A DNA stretch of 45,070 bases from Verrucomicrobiota bacterium (GCA_902810735.1 CADDYX010000003.1:1-45070), one strand, 5' to 3'. Shown: positions 16,530 through 25,755, counted from the first letter of the stretch. The notes: a model not told the origin generated them from the letters alone. Translations and numbers: made by a program.

Positions 16530-17864
16530 ATGAGACGTTTTCTGTTTTTAATCCTGGTCTCGGCTTTCGTCGCCGGCATCTCCGCTCGCGGCCAGGAACC
16601 GCCGCCGGCGAACGCAACGACCGCGAGCACGGCGACTGCGACGGATGTGACGCCGGCGATCAACGTGAATGATCCAGCGGCCGCAACTCGCGCCTGGCTC
16701 GAGACCGTGCCGGCAGACAAGCGAGCGCGCTCCAACGCCTACTTCGAAGGCGGTTACTGGCTGCTCTTGTGGAACGTCCTGCTCGCACTCGCCATCTCGC
16801 TGCTCGTCCTGACCACGCGGATTTCCGCGCGGCTCCGCGATTTTGCCGAACGCATGACGAAGATCCGCTCACTGCAGGTTGTTCTCTACGCCCTGCCGTA
16901 CCTGCTAATCATCGCGCTGGTCACGTCGCCGCTAAACATTTACGAGCATTATTTTCGTGAGCACGCGTACGGATTAGCGACCCAGAGCTTCGGCCCGTGG
17001 TTTCGCGAGCAAATGATCGCGCTGGTGTTGCAGCTGATCTTCACGCCGATCGCATTGGTCATTCTCTACGCCGCGTTTCGATTGGCGCCGCGGACTTGGT
17101 GGATGTGGGGCACTGCGATCGCCGCAGGATTCCTGCTGGTCGCGACAATGTTCAGCGTCTACATCGAGCCGCTCTTTAACACCTACAAGCCGCTCAAGGA
17201 TCCGGCGATCAGCGAGCCGATTCTGGCCATGGCGCGCGCCAACCAAATCCCGGTGAAGCAGGTGTTCGAGGTCGACGCTTCGCGGCAATCGAATCGCGTC
17301 AGCGCGAACGTCGCTGGTTTTCTCGGCACGACGCGAATCGCGCTGAACGACAACTTGCTCAAGCAGTGCACGCTGCCGGAGATCCGCGAAGTGATGGCCC
17401 ACGAGATGGGGCATTACATCCTGAATCACGGAGCCAAGCTCGTGATCTATTTCAGCTTGTTCTTCCTGGTTGGCTTCGCCGTCGCGCGAGTTTCGTTCGA
17501 CGCGATCGTCCGGCGCTGGGGCGAGCGTTGGGGTGTCCGCGGTATTGCGGACCCGGCTGGCCTGCCATTGGTGTCCGCGATTCTGACTGCGGTGATGTTC
17601 CTTTTGACGCCGGTCATCAACAGCACCATCCGGGTAACGGAGCGCGAAGCCGATGCGTTCGGCATCAATTGCTCACGCGAGCCCGACGGCATGGCAAAAG
17701 TCGCGCTGAAGCTCGGCTCTTATCGCAAGCTCGATCCCGGCCCAGTCGAGGAATTCATCTTTTTCGATCATCCAAGCGGCCGCGCGCGCATTCGCATGGC
17801 GATGGATTGGAAAGCCGCGCACCTGCCGGCCGGCGGGTCCGCCACATCAGAACCGGCGCATTGA
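16530..17864 (+). CDS. M48-family zinc metallopeptidase (Ste24/CAAX-protease-like)
   Basis: This 444-residue membrane protein has a signal-like N-terminus and about five to seven hydrophobic segments. The zinc motif HEMGH is at 291-295 and the third ligand Glu371 lies in EREADAFG, as in Ste24-type peptidases. The family N-terminal domain (PF16491-like, VEPLFNTYKPLKD and ASRQSNRVSANVAGF) is also clear. It probably cleaves peptides or misfolded membrane proteins within or at the membrane. The S9A oligopeptidase starts 19 bases later, so the two are likely one operon. Confidence 0.92.
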   Translation: MRRFLFLILVSAFVAGISARGQEPPPANATTASTATATDVTPAINVNDPAAATRAWLETVPADKRARSNAYFEGGYWLLLWNVLLALAISLLVLTTRISARLRDFAERMTKIRSLQVVLYALPYLLIIALVTSPLNIYEHYFREHAYGLATQSFGPWFREQMIALVLQLIFTPIALVILYAAFRLAPRTWWMWGTAIAAGFLLVATMFSVYIEPLFNTYKPLKDPAISEPILAMARANQIPVKQVFEVDASRQSNRVSANVAGFLGTTRIALNDNLLKQCTLPEIREVMAHEMGHYILNHGAKLVIYFSLFFLVGFAVARVSFDAIVRRWGERWGVRGIADPAGLPLVSAILTAVMFLLTPVINSTIRVTEREADAFGINCSREPDGMAKVALKLGSYRKLDPGPVEEFIFFDHPSGRARIRMAMDWKAAHLPAGGSATSEPAH

Positions 17865-17883
17865 ACCAAAACCACACTTCAAG

Positions 17884-20001
17884 ATGAGACGCTTCACCAC
17901 CCTGCTCTTTTCCTCGACCGCGCTCGTCGCGTTCGCACAATCGCCGGCCCCGTCAAAATATCCGCCCGCTCCGAAGACCGATCAGGTTGATGACTATCAC
18001 GGCACCAAAGTCGCAGACCCATATCGGCCGCTGGAAAATCCCGATGCGCCCGACACTCGCAAATGGATCGAAGCCGAGAACAAACTGACGTTCGACTACC
18101 TTGCCGCAATCCCGGAACGAGCAGGCATTAACCAGCGGCTAACCGCCCTTTGGAATTACGAAAAGTACAGCGTGCCTTTTCACGAAGGCGGCCGTTACTT
18201 CTTCTCCAAGAACACCGGCCTGCAAAACCAAAGTGTGCTTTATACGAGCACGGCGCTTCCCGGCAATTCCCAGCAGCTGCTCGATCCGAATACGTTATCG
18301 AAAGACGGAACGGTCGCGCTCAGCGGCCTCGATATCACTGATGACGGAAAGCTTCTCGCCTATGGCCTGGCGGAAGCTGGCTCGGATTGGCAGCGCTGGA
18401 AGGTGCGCGACGTCGCGACCGGCAAAGACCTGAACGACGAGGTGCAGTGGGTAAAATTCTCGAGTGCTTCGTGGACCAAAGACGGCAAAGGATTCTTCTA
18501 CAGCCGCTATGACACGCCCGCTTCAGCCGAGCAGTTGAAGCAGGCGAATTACTTTCACAAGCTCTACTATCACAAGCTCGGCACGCCGCAGTCCGACGAC
18601 CAGCTCGTCTACGAACGCAAGGATCACAAGGATTGGAACTTCAACGCCGAAGTCAGCGAAGACGGCCGGCTCCTCATCATCGACATTTCGCAAGGGACCG
18701 ATCCGAAGAACCGCATCTTCTACAAGGACCTGACGAAGCCCGACTCAGGCGTTGTCGAGCTACTGAACAAACAGGACGCCTCCTACTCATTCATCGGCAA
18801 CGACGCCGATCTGCTCTGGTTCAAAACCGATCTCGCTGCGCCACGCGGCCGGATCATTGCCATCGATCTTCATAAGCCGGCCGAGATCCGGGAAATTGTC
18901 GCGCAAACACCCGACAAGCTCGAAGCAGTCAACCTGGTCGGGGATCGCTTTGTTGCGAACTATCTGAAGGACGCCCACTCGCTCGTTCGCCTTTTCGAGC
19001 TCGGCGGCAAGCCGGCCGGTGAAATTCCGTTGTCCGGACTCGGCACCGCAGGCGGCTTTACCGGAAAACGAAAAGACACAGAGACGTTCTACTCGTTCGT
19101 CAGTTTTACGCAGCCGCCGACGATTTATCGGTATGATTTCAAAACCGGACAGAGCACGCCGTTGTTCCGGCCAAAGGTCGACTTCAAATCAGACGATTAC
19201 GTCACCGAGCAGCAGTTCTACAACAGCAAGGACGGCACTCGCGTGCCGATCTTCCTCACCTATCGCAAAGGGCTTCAAAAGAACGGCCAAAACCCGACAC
19301 TGCTCTACGGCTACGGCGGCTTCGACGCGTCAATCACGCCAACGTTCTCGCCGTCAAACGCGGTCTGGCTGGAAATGGGCGGCGTCTATGCCGTCGCGAA
19401 TCTTCGCGGTGGAGGCGAATACGGCGAAGAATGGCATTTGGCCGGAACGAAGCTGCGCAAGCAGAACGTCTTTGACGATTTCATCGCGGCCGGCGAATGG
19501 CTAATCGCCAACAAATACACATCGACTCCGAAGCTCGCGATCAGCGGACGAAGCAATGGCGGACTGCTAATCGGCGCGTGCTTGACGCAACGGCCGGAGC
19601 TTTGGGGCGCAACGCTGCCGGGCGTCGGCGTGATGGACATGCTGCGGTTCCAGAAGTTCACGATCGGCTGGGCGTGGACCTCGGATTACGGCTCGTCGGA
19701 TAATCCCGAGGAGTTCAAGGCGCTGATCAAGTATTCGCCGCTTCACAATATTAAACCCGGCACGAAGTATCCGCCGACGCTGATCACGACCGCCGATCAC
19801 GACGATCGAGTCTTCCCGGCGCACAGCTTCAAATTCGCCGCGGCGCTCCAGGCGGCGCAGGCCGGTCCGGCGCCTGTGCTCATTCGGATCGAGACACGCG
19901 CTGGTCACGGCGCAGGCAAGCCGACATCGAAAATCATCGAAGACCAGACCGACCAGTGGGCGTTTCTGGTTAAGAACCTCGGGATGAAAATTCCGTTCTA
20001 A
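17884..20001 (+). CDS. Prolyl oligopeptidase (S9A), exported
   Basis: This 705-residue serine peptidase has a signal peptide (about 1-19), a seven-bladed propeller (about 85-420) and a C-terminal alpha/beta hydrolase domain. The nucleophile is Ser557 in SGRSNGGLL. The aspartate is in TTADHDDRV and the histidine in RAGHGAGK near the end. The N-terminus YHGTKVADPYRPLEN is typical of the family. It cleaves short peptides after proline. The export signal places it in the periplasm, unlike cytosolic homologues, where it would process peptides with the other peptidases of the window. Confidence 0.95.
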   Translation: MRRFTTLLFSSTALVAFAQSPAPSKYPPAPKTDQVDDYHGTKVADPYRPLENPDAPDTRKWIEAENKLTFDYLAAIPERAGINQRLTALWNYEKYSVPFHEGGRYFFSKNTGLQNQSVLYTSTALPGNSQQLLDPNTLSKDGTVALSGLDITDDGKLLAYGLAEAGSDWQRWKVRDVATGKDLNDEVQWVKFSSASWTKDGKGFFYSRYDTPASAEQLKQANYFHKLYYHKLGTPQSDDQLVYERKDHKDWNFNAEVSEDGRLLIIDISQGTDPKNRIFYKDLTKPDSGVVELLNKQDASYSFIGNDADLLWFKTDLAAPRGRIIAIDLHKPAEIREIVAQTPDKLEAVNLVGDRFVANYLKDAHSLVRLFELGGKPAGEIPLSGLGTAGGFTGKRKDTETFYSFVSFTQPPTIYRYDFKTGQSTPLFRPKVDFKSDDYVTEQQFYNSKDGTRVPIFLTYRKGLQKNGQNPTLLYGYGGFDASITPTFSPSNAVWLEMGGVYAVANLRGGGEYGEEWHLAGTKLRKQNVFDDFIAAGEWLIANKYTSTPKLAISGRSNGGLLIGACLTQRPELWGATLPGVGVMDMLRFQKFTIGWAWTSDYGSSDNPEEFKALIKYSPLHNIKPGTKYPPTLITTADHDDRVFPAHSFKFAAALQAAQAGPAPVLIRIETRAGHGAGKPTSKIIEDQTDQWAFLVKNLGMKIPF

Positions 20002-20008
20002 TGTTGGC

Positions 20009-20914
20009 TCACCGCGCGCGGGCGCGCAGCAGCGGAAAAGCGAACCAGAAGCCGTAGAACATCACCAGCGCAATAATGGCGAGCGTTAACGCGAGCGCCA
20101 TCGAGCCGGTGACTTTGGCGGCGACAATGTAGAAGTCCGTCGTGATCCCGAGCGCCAGCGGGACCATCGCGCTGACGACGAGACGATTCGCGACGCGATG
20201 GAAATGCCGCGTGTCTTCGCCGCCTTCGACGATGCGGTGATAAGCGGGCGGCGTCATGAGCAGAATCGCGCTCAAGGCGACGCAGCTCAGCGCCGCGAGA
20301 TGGAGCAACTGCGCTTCGCGCGGCAGCTTGTCGAAGCTCTCGGTCAGAAACGTGCTTAGCTGGAATCCGAGCAACGCCTGCGCGCCGGGCAAGACAATGC
20401 GCGCCTCGGTCAGGATCTGCTTGATCTTGTCTTTAAGCGGCGTCCGCCCGCTTGAATTATCAGCCACGTTGTCACCTCCATTCCTTTTTGCTTTGCGATA
20501 AAGTTCGATCCCGTACCAGAAGAAGATCGCCGCCGCGGTTGTCAGGAGCCCGAAGGTCGCACCACCCAGCGCGCCGAAGAGCTTGTAGCCCGCGATCGCC
20601 ATGTCCATGCCCAGTGCGGCGGCGAATGGAACGAGCGCGACCTGCATCAGCCTGCGCACAACGTCGGCGAAGCTGGCCGTGTCTTCGCCGTGCTCCACAA
20701 TGCGGTGATACGCAGGGACGGTCAGCAGTAGCGCCAGCGTGACCATCAAAACAGCTCCGCTCCCGAGCTTCAGCCATTGCGCCGGCGGCGGCAGTTTTTC
20801 GAACCCCGATTCAAATGCAGCGCGAAACTCAAACCCGAGCAACACGTGCACGACGAGGACGAGCATTCGGTCTTCGTCGATCCCGGTTTTGACGCGCTCG
20901 GCCAGGTCGGACAT
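20009..20914 (-). CDS. Two tandem DUF6328 membrane domains
   Basis: This 301-residue protein consists of two copies of a roughly 140-residue unit. Each has an amphipathic start (LLGFEFRAAFESGFEKLP and LLGFQLSTFLTESFDKLP), a TVPAYHRIVEHGEDT or TPPAYHRIVEGGEDT signature, and four hydrophobic helices. I assign the unit to DUF6328, usually present as a single copy of about 150 residues. The ATG at 20914 (MSDLAERVKTG) is preferred to 20956. The function of the family is unknown; a dimeric membrane protein made covalent by duplication is a reasonable inference. It converges with the S9A gene and diverges from the methyltransferase. Confidence 0.82.
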   Translation of the reverse strand: MSDLAERVKTGIDEDRMLVLVVHVLLGFEFRAAFESGFEKLPPPAQWLKLGSGAVLMVTLALLLTVPAYHRIVEHGEDTASFADVVRRLMQVALVPFAAALGMDMAIAGYKLFGALGGATFGLLTTAAAIFFWYGIELYRKAKRNGGDNVADNSSGRTPLKDKIKQILTEARIVLPGAQALLGFQLSTFLTESFDKLPREAQLLHLAALSCVALSAILLMTPPAYHRIVEGGEDTRHFHRVANRLVVSAMVPLALGITTDFYIVAAKVTGSMALALTLAIIALVMFYGFWFAFPLLRARAR

Positions 20915-20999
20915 CTCGTTAATGTTCGGCTGACGGCAACCGCTCGGTCGCGACAATCGCGCTTGCGAAAAGCGAACAGGCCCAGCGTAGTTGTCATGA

Positions 21000-21809
21000 A
21001 TGTCGAAGGGCAGCCGAAATGCCGACGTGGCAAACGAGGCACTCGCTCTCGTGCGGGCGAAAGGCGGGGCGCTTTATGCGCTGCACATTTATCCGTGGCT
21101 CTCCGCGTTCGCACGAAAGCTTCGGCCGCTGGGCAGGTCGCTTCGTCGCCTCGATCAGGAGGTCGTGCCGGTCGGCTCGCTCCTGACCGTCGCCTGGCGC
21201 GAGGTGATCGAATCGAAGCCGATCAGGTTAGTGGCGTTGGGGAAAAGCCACGGCAATGTTCGCCACAACGAACTCGCAGTTCTGGCAAAAGCGGCTGCTT
21301 CCGTGCGATCGGGAGCGGAAATCGTCGAGATTGGCACGTTCGACGGACGGACGGCGTTGAACCTTGCGCTTAACGCGCCTGACGGCACGCACGTTTTCAC
21401 ACTCGACTTGCCCGCGGGGGCGGAAACAACGTTCGCGCCCGCGCGGACCGAGCGAGAATTCATCGAGAAGCCTCGCCCGGGAAGCCGGTTTCAGAATTAC
21501 GCCGGCGCGTGGAGCAGTTGCCGCGCGAGGATCGTGCAGCTAATCGGCGACTCGGCGGCGTTCGACTGGTCGCCACACTTCGGCAAAGCGGCGCTGGTGT
21601 TCGTCGACGGTTCGCATGCATACGAGTACGCGTTGCACGACTCGGAGATTGCATTCCGGCTCGTCGCACAAAACGGCATGATCATCTGGCACGACTACGG
21701 CGTTTGGAAAGGAATCACCCAGGCGCTCGATGAAATCGAAGCAGCGTGTCAGCTCGGGCTGCGTCGGATTCGTGGCACCAGCCTCGTCTTTTGGCGGAAG
21801 AGCGCGTGA
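21000..21809 (+). CDS. Class I SAM-dependent methyltransferase (Methyltransf_24-like)
   Basis: This 269-residue protein has a Rossmann-type methyltransferase domain at about 85-265. Motif I is VEIGTFDGRTALNLA near 108-122, the acidic motif II is FTLDLPAG, and ALVFVDGSHAYEY and MIIWHDYG match the catalytic-region signature of Methyltransf_24 / CmcI-like enzymes. The N-terminal 80 residues are basic and unassigned. Many relatives act on sugars or small molecules; the substrate is not identifiable. It converges with the cyclase gene, with three bases between stops. Confidence 0.82.
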   Translation: MSKGSRNADVANEALALVRAKGGALYALHIYPWLSAFARKLRPLGRSLRRLDQEVVPVGSLLTVAWREVIESKPIRLVALGKSHGNVRHNELAVLAKAAASVRSGAEIVEIGTFDGRTALNLALNAPDGTHVFTLDLPAGAETTFAPARTEREFIEKPRPGSRFQNYAGAWSSCRARIVQLIGDSAAFDWSPHFGKAALVFVDGSHAYEYALHDSEIAFRLVAQNGMIIWHDYGVWKGITQALDEIEAACQLGLRRIRGTSLVFWRKSA

Positions 21810-21812
21810 ACG

Positions 21813-22499
21813 TCAGACCGTCCGGTCGAGACGCGCAAACGCACGCACCGGGAATGTTCCCATCCCTTTCACCTTCACCGGCACTGCGTAAAACCGCGCG
21901 CCGTGCTCAGGCAGTTGATCCAGACCGCACAAATGCTCGACGATCGGAACACCGGCGCGCAACAAAGTTGAATGCACCGGGCGCTCTCCATCGTCTGTGC
22001 AGTCGATGTTGAACGAATCGATTCCCACGAGCGCAGCGCCAGCTGCAACGAGGCGTTCCGCGAGTCCGCCGGTGAGATACGGGTGACCTTCGAAGTATTG
22101 ATCGGTGCGCCAATGGATGTCCCAGCCGGTGTGAAACAGCACTGCTGCACCGCGAAGCCGTGGCAACTCCATATCATCGATCGCGCGATCGCGTCGATCA
22201 ATCGTGCGGATCACGACGCAGTCGAGGTTCGCCAGTGACTCCAGGTCGAGCTGCGAAAGATCTTTGCCGTCGGCATACCGGTGAAACGGACTGTCCAGAT
22301 ACGTGCCGGTGTTTGCGACCATGTCGATCCGCCCGATCTGGAACTCGGTTCCGCTCGCGTAACGCTCGCGCGAAGCTTCGCGGCTCAAGAAATCGCAGAT
22401 GATCGGCGCCGGCAGACCCTTGTAAGTGATCATGCCGTCCTCGACCGTATGGCTCAGGTCGATGAGCCGCCGGCGGACGGAACTCTCAGGCTGCGACAT
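21813..22499 (-). CDS. Cyclase/kynurenine-formamidase-fold hydrolase with altered metal motif
   Basis: This 228-residue protein of the PF04199 cyclase family starts with LIDLSHTVEDGM and has the downstream LFHTGWD and GHPYLTGGLAE motifs. The family metal motif HxGTHxDxPxH appears as NTGTYLDSPFH at 63-73. Asn63 and Tyr67 therefore replace the two first histidines, while Asp69 and His73 remain. A second cluster, DSFNIDC and HSTLLRAGVPIVEHL, is intact. This subgroup may have a different metal site or activity from true formamidases. Hydrolysis of a cyclic or amide substrate is inferred from the fold only. Confidence 0.85.
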   Translation of the reverse strand: MSQPESSVRRRLIDLSHTVEDGMITYKGLPAPIICDFLSREASRERYASGTEFQIGRIDMVANTGTYLDSPFHRYADGKDLSQLDLESLANLDCVVIRTIDRRDRAIDDMELPRLRGAAVLFHTGWDIHWRTDQYFEGHPYLTGGLAERLVAAGAALVGIDSFNIDCTDDGERPVHSTLLRAGVPIVEHLCGLDQLPEHGARFYAVPVKVKGMGTFPVRAFARLDRTV

Positions 22500-22525
22500 G
22501 ACTCGCGAGCCGCTCTCGGTCGATG

Positions 22526-22966
22526 TCAGCTCGCAGCGTTCTGCGTGGTCGCGATGCGCGCGCTGCCGACAAATGCTGCTTGCTCGTCAACCACGAGGCG
22601 CGGCGCGGCAATGTCGCCATTGACGCTGCAGCCGGCGCGCAGCTCGCAGCGTTCCGCTGCCGTGATGTCGCCTTCGACGTTGCCATCCACGATGACGGAC
22701 TTGGTGCGGATTTCACCGCGGATTCTGCCATTTTTCCCGATCGTCAGCCGGCCGCCGGAATCGATCGTGCCTTCCACTTCGCCGTCAATCACCAGCTCAT
22801 TGCGAAACGTGACCGAGCCGGTGATCGAAACGCCGCTCGAGAGAATGCCACCGGAGCGCGTCTCGGTCGCCGCGCCGTTTGTCGGCTGCGGCCGCACCAC
22901 GGGAGGCTCGGTCTGCATGCTCGGAGCGGCCGGTTCGGTTTTTCTGGCTTGGGAAAACATCTGCAT
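22526..22966 (-). CDS. Bactofilin (polymer-forming cytoskeletal protein)
   Basis: This 146-residue protein has a disordered Pro/Thr-rich N-terminus (about 1-38) and a C-terminus disordered from about 135. Between them lies a right-handed beta-helix core with the bactofilin repeat pattern: GSVTFRNELVIDGEVEGTIDS, then GRIRGEIRTKSVIVDGNVEGDI, then GSVNGDIAAPRLVVDE-like turns. Bactofilins polymerise without nucleotides and act in cell shape, stalk or cell-wall organisation. It is one of the few genes here with a good ribosome binding site (GAGGAG, six bases before the ATG at 22966). An in-frame ATG at 22960 is an alternative start. Confidence 0.93.
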   Translation of the reverse strand: MQMFSQARKTEPAAPSMQTEPPVVRPQPTNGAATETRSGGILSSGVSITGSVTFRNELVIDGEVEGTIDSGGRLTIGKNGRIRGEIRTKSVIVDGNVEGDITAAERCELRAGCSVNGDIAAPRLVVDEQAAFVGSARIATTQNAAS

Positions 22967-22972
22967 AACTTA

Positions 22973-22978
22973 CTCCTC
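22973..22978 (-). promoter_or_regulatory. Ribosome binding site of the bactofilin gene
   Basis: GAGGAG on the minus strand, six bases upstream of the ATG at 22966. It is a rare strong Shine-Dalgarno sequence in this window and supports that start. Confidence 0.7.
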
Positions 22979-23110
22979 GATGTGGTGGATTTTCGATTAT
23001 TCACATCGCGAGCCGCTGCGCGAGAACAATTTACACGAGAAACAGGTTAGGCCGATGCGGCCGCGGACGTCGTTGAACTTGACGGCACGAATACGGGATC
23101 TAGCGCGCAG

Positions 23111-24217
23111 CTATGCGTTCTTGCGCATTCCGCGGGTGAGCTGTTGCGCTCGCTGCTGCGCGCGCTGTGCATCAGCGGCGCGGCCGATTGCGTTATACTC
23201 CTGCGCAAGGTGCATCCAGGGCAACGCCGAGTTCGGGATTAGCCGCGTCGCCTTCTCAAACGCCTTCACCGCATCGGCGTGCTTCCCCTCTTTCTGGTAC
23301 GCGAGACCGAGATGTTCCCACACCGGCCCATAGTCCGACTTGAGGCTTGCCCCTTTTCGTAAGTGACTGATCGCGGCATCAGTCTGCCCGACGGTTTCAA
23401 GACAAAAGCCGAGCTGCGCATGAACAAGATAATCGCCCGGCATGAGACGCGCCGCGCGTTGCAGTGGCGCGACCGCCTGCGGGATCTTGTTCAGGTTAAT
23501 GTAGCTGTAGCCGACAATCGCGAGCATCGCACCGTTATCGGGCGAAATGTCCGCGGCCTTCGCGATCGCGTTCAATGTTGCTTCCGGATGGCCGAGCGCT
23601 TGTTCCGCACGCGCCAGTTGGATCCATGCTTCAACCAGCGTCGGCTCTACCGTTGTCGCCTTTCGCGCATACTGCACGCTTTCCTCTTTATGTCCGATCC
23701 GCAGCGCACAGTCGCTCAGCGCATAGTAGGCGACACCGGCCTGTGGCTGTAATTCGGTCACGCGCCGTAATGGCGGCATCGCGGCGGCGAAATGGCCCTG
23801 GGTCGCCTCAACAAGGGCGAGGCCGAAATGCGGCAGCGCCATGCGCGAGTCGAGCGAAATGGCAGTGTGGAATTCCCCGGTCGCTTCGCCAAACTGGCGG
23901 CGGTCCCATGCAAATATTCCGCGCAGCGAATGGCAGGCGGCGCTCTGTGGATAGCGGTCGGTCAGCTTGCGTGCAAGCACGAGTGCCTGCGCATTGTTCT
24001 GGCCGGATGCAGCCTGTGCGATCTGCGCTACCAAAGGATCCTTCAGCGCCGGATCAGGCTGGCTCAAAGCGCGTTGCACCGGCTTCACCAGCTTTTCCGG
24101 AGGCGGCAGCTTGCTCAGGAGCCGATCGATCGAAGGTTCCTGCGCGGCTGCGGCGGCAACACACATCACCAGTGGCAGGAGAACAGAGCCAATTGATGAG
24201 GCGACGGCACGATTCAT
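23111..24217 (-). CDS. Exported TPR-repeat protein
   Basis: This 368-residue protein has a signal peptide at 1-25 (ending AAAAQ) and about eight tetratricopeptide helices-pairs from residue 70 on. Repeat signatures include RKLTDRYPQSAACHSLRGI, ATGEFHTAISLDSRMALPHFGLAL and AVKAFEKATRLIPNSALPWMHLA. TPR arrays bind partner proteins and no catalytic domain is present. The partner is unknown. A 144-base gap to the bactofilin gene downstream on the same strand holds no gene. It diverges from the TraB-like gene across 52 bases. Confidence 0.85.
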   Translation of the reverse strand: MNRAVASSIGSVLLPLVMCVAAAAAQEPSIDRLLSKLPPPEKLVKPVQRALSQPDPALKDPLVAQIAQAASGQNNAQALVLARKLTDRYPQSAACHSLRGIFAWDRRQFGEATGEFHTAISLDSRMALPHFGLALVEATQGHFAAAMPPLRRVTELQPQAGVAYYALSDCALRIGHKEESVQYARKATTVEPTLVEAWIQLARAEQALGHPEATLNAIAKAADISPDNGAMLAIVGYSYINLNKIPQAVAPLQRAARLMPGDYLVHAQLGFCLETVGQTDAAISHLRKGASLKSDYGPVWEHLGLAYQKEGKHADAVKAFEKATRLIPNSALPWMHLAQEYNAIGRAADAQRAQQRAQQLTRGMRKNA

Positions 24218-24269
24218 GGCGCTCTTTTACTCGCAATAGCGAGACTGACTGCGCTTGTCGAGACCTCTT

Positions 24270-25157
24270 ATGACTGCTACATCGACAGCCATGTTCCCCA
24301 TCAAAACCTGGTCACGACGCGCAGCAGCTACCCTGCTTTTGGCGGGCTGCGCGCTAAGCTCTGCCGCAGGAAAGTCATGCGTCTGGAAGGCAACCAGCCC
24401 CACCGGTAAGAGTATTTATCTTGGCGGTTCGATTCACGCGCTCCGTGCCGCCGATTACCCTCTGCCGCGTCCATACAACGAAGCATTCGAAGCGTCGTCG
24501 CGGCTCGCATTCGAAGTTGATCTCGATGCGATGCGGAAGGCCGACCAACAGCTCCTGAAAGCTGGCGAATACGGCAGAGGCGACAGTCTCAAGAACCATG
24601 TGGACCCGCGAACCTACGACTACGTGCGACGGTTCTTTGCTCTTCTGCGCGTGCCGGAACAAAAGTTTTCGCACTACAAACCCTGGTTCCTCTCGCTGAT
24701 GCTTGAATCCCCAGAGCTGCACGGAGTCTCCTCCGATCTAGGCGTAGAAGGTTTCCTGGAGAAGCGGGCCCGGGCGAACGGCAAACACATGACTGGCCTC
24801 GAGTCATTGCGCGAACATCTCAATGTCTTCGCCGGCCTGAACGACCGCGAAAGCGAGGCAGTTCTACTCATGACGTTTATCCCACAGGCCGGTGCGGAGA
24901 AAACCGATATCGTCGCCGCATGGCGCAAAGGTGATGCGGACGCGCTGGCTGGCTCGATGAAGGAAGCGTTTCGCGATTTCCCAGCATTCGGGCAGCGCAT
25001 TCTCGACGATCGCAACCGCAACTGGATTCCGAAAATCGATAGCTACGCGGCCAGCGGGCAGACCTATTTCGTCGTCGCGGGCGCAGCGCATTTTGGGGGA
25101 CCAAACGGCGTCCTCGCGCTTCTCCGCCAGCGTGGTTATCGCATCGAGCAACTCTAG
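24270..25157 (+). CDS. TraB/GumN-family exported protein
   Basis: This 295-residue protein has a lipoprotein-like signal region (about 7-32, ending LLAGCA, so Cys could be lipidated). A mature TraB/PrgY/GumN domain follows. The family markers are GSIHALRA after the first strand (where members have a GT/SxH motif) and VVAGAAHFGGPNGVLALLRQRGY at the end. Family members are thought to be membrane-linked metallo-peptidase-like proteins; substrates are mostly unknown. ATG at 24270 is preferred to the TTG at 24255; ATG at 24291 is also possible. It is followed after two bases by the FMN reductase gene. Confidence 0.82.
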   Translation: MTATSTAMFPIKTWSRRAAATLLLAGCALSSAAGKSCVWKATSPTGKSIYLGGSIHALRAADYPLPRPYNEAFEASSRLAFEVDLDAMRKADQQLLKAGEYGRGDSLKNHVDPRTYDYVRRFFALLRVPEQKFSHYKPWFLSLMLESPELHGVSSDLGVEGFLEKRARANGKHMTGLESLREHLNVFAGLNDRESEAVLLMTFIPQAGAEKTDIVAAWRKGDADALAGSMKEAFRDFPAFGQRILDDRNRNWIPKIDSYAASGQTYFVVAGAAHFGGPNGVLALLRQRGYRIEQL

Positions 25158-25159
25158 GC

Positions 25160-25687
25160 ATGCCGCGGCATCTTGTTATCAGCACCAGTGGAAATCCCGA
25201 CAGCAACAGCCGGCGCATGGGCCGGATCGCGTATGAATATCTGCACAACAAAAAGGTGGACTGCGAATGGCTCGACATTGCGGGCCTGGGGCTGCCGTTG
25301 TGCGATGCCGACGCGTGCTACTCCGAACCGGCCGCCCGAAAATTGAATGCGGCGGTCAAATCGGCGGACGGCATTCTGGTGGCCGCTCCGGTATATAACT
25401 ACGACGTGAGCGCGGCGGCGAAAAACATGATCGAGCTGACTGGCAGCTCGTGGGAAGACAAGATTGTTGGATTCCTCTGCGCGGCCGGCGGCATGAGCAG
25501 CTACATGTCGGTCATGGCGTACGCGAACAGCCTGATGCTCGATTTTCGATGCGTGATCATTCCGCGATTTGTGTATGCCACCGGCCAGGCATTTAAGGAC
25601 GACGAGTTGAGTGATGCGAAGGTGATGGAGCGGATCAAACAGGTGGCCGACGATCTTGTTCGGTTCACCGCTGCGCTGCGCAGTTAG
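25160..25687 (+). CDS. NAD(P)H-dependent FMN reductase-like flavoprotein
   Basis: This 175-residue flavodoxin-fold protein has a phosphate-binding loop at the N-terminus (STSGNPDSNSRRMG, residues 8-21) and the APVYNYDVSAAAKNMIE motif near 76-92. The second is diagnostic of the NADPH-dependent FMN reductase family, which includes azoreductases and ArsH-like quinone reductases. It probably reduces flavin or quinone with NAD(P)H in the cytosol. It starts two bases after the TraB-like gene, so the two are likely co-transcribed. Confidence 0.88.
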   Translation: MPRHLVISTSGNPDSNSRRMGRIAYEYLHNKKVDCEWLDIAGLGLPLCDADACYSEPAARKLNAAVKSADGILVAAPVYNYDVSAAAKNMIELTGSSWEDKIVGFLCAAGGMSSYMSVMAYANSLMLDFRCVIIPRFVYATGQAFKDDELSDAKVMERIKQVADDLVRFTAALRS

Positions 25688-25755
25688 GCAGTCGCGGCAT
25701 GCGATTTCCGACAATTGGTTTGCAACCGGCCCGCGCGGTTTGGTATTCCTGCTGG

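Noticed and set aside
21000-22499. Methyltransferase plus cyclase as a small biosynthetic cluster
   Set aside because: The two genes converge and do not share a transcript, and no other biosynthetic enzyme is nearby. Position alone does not support a pathway.
25160-25171. 12-base palindrome ATGCCGCGGCAT at the FMN reductase start
   Set aside because: It is fully explained as coding sequence for the first four residues and no partner copy was seen. Chance in GC-rich DNA is likely.
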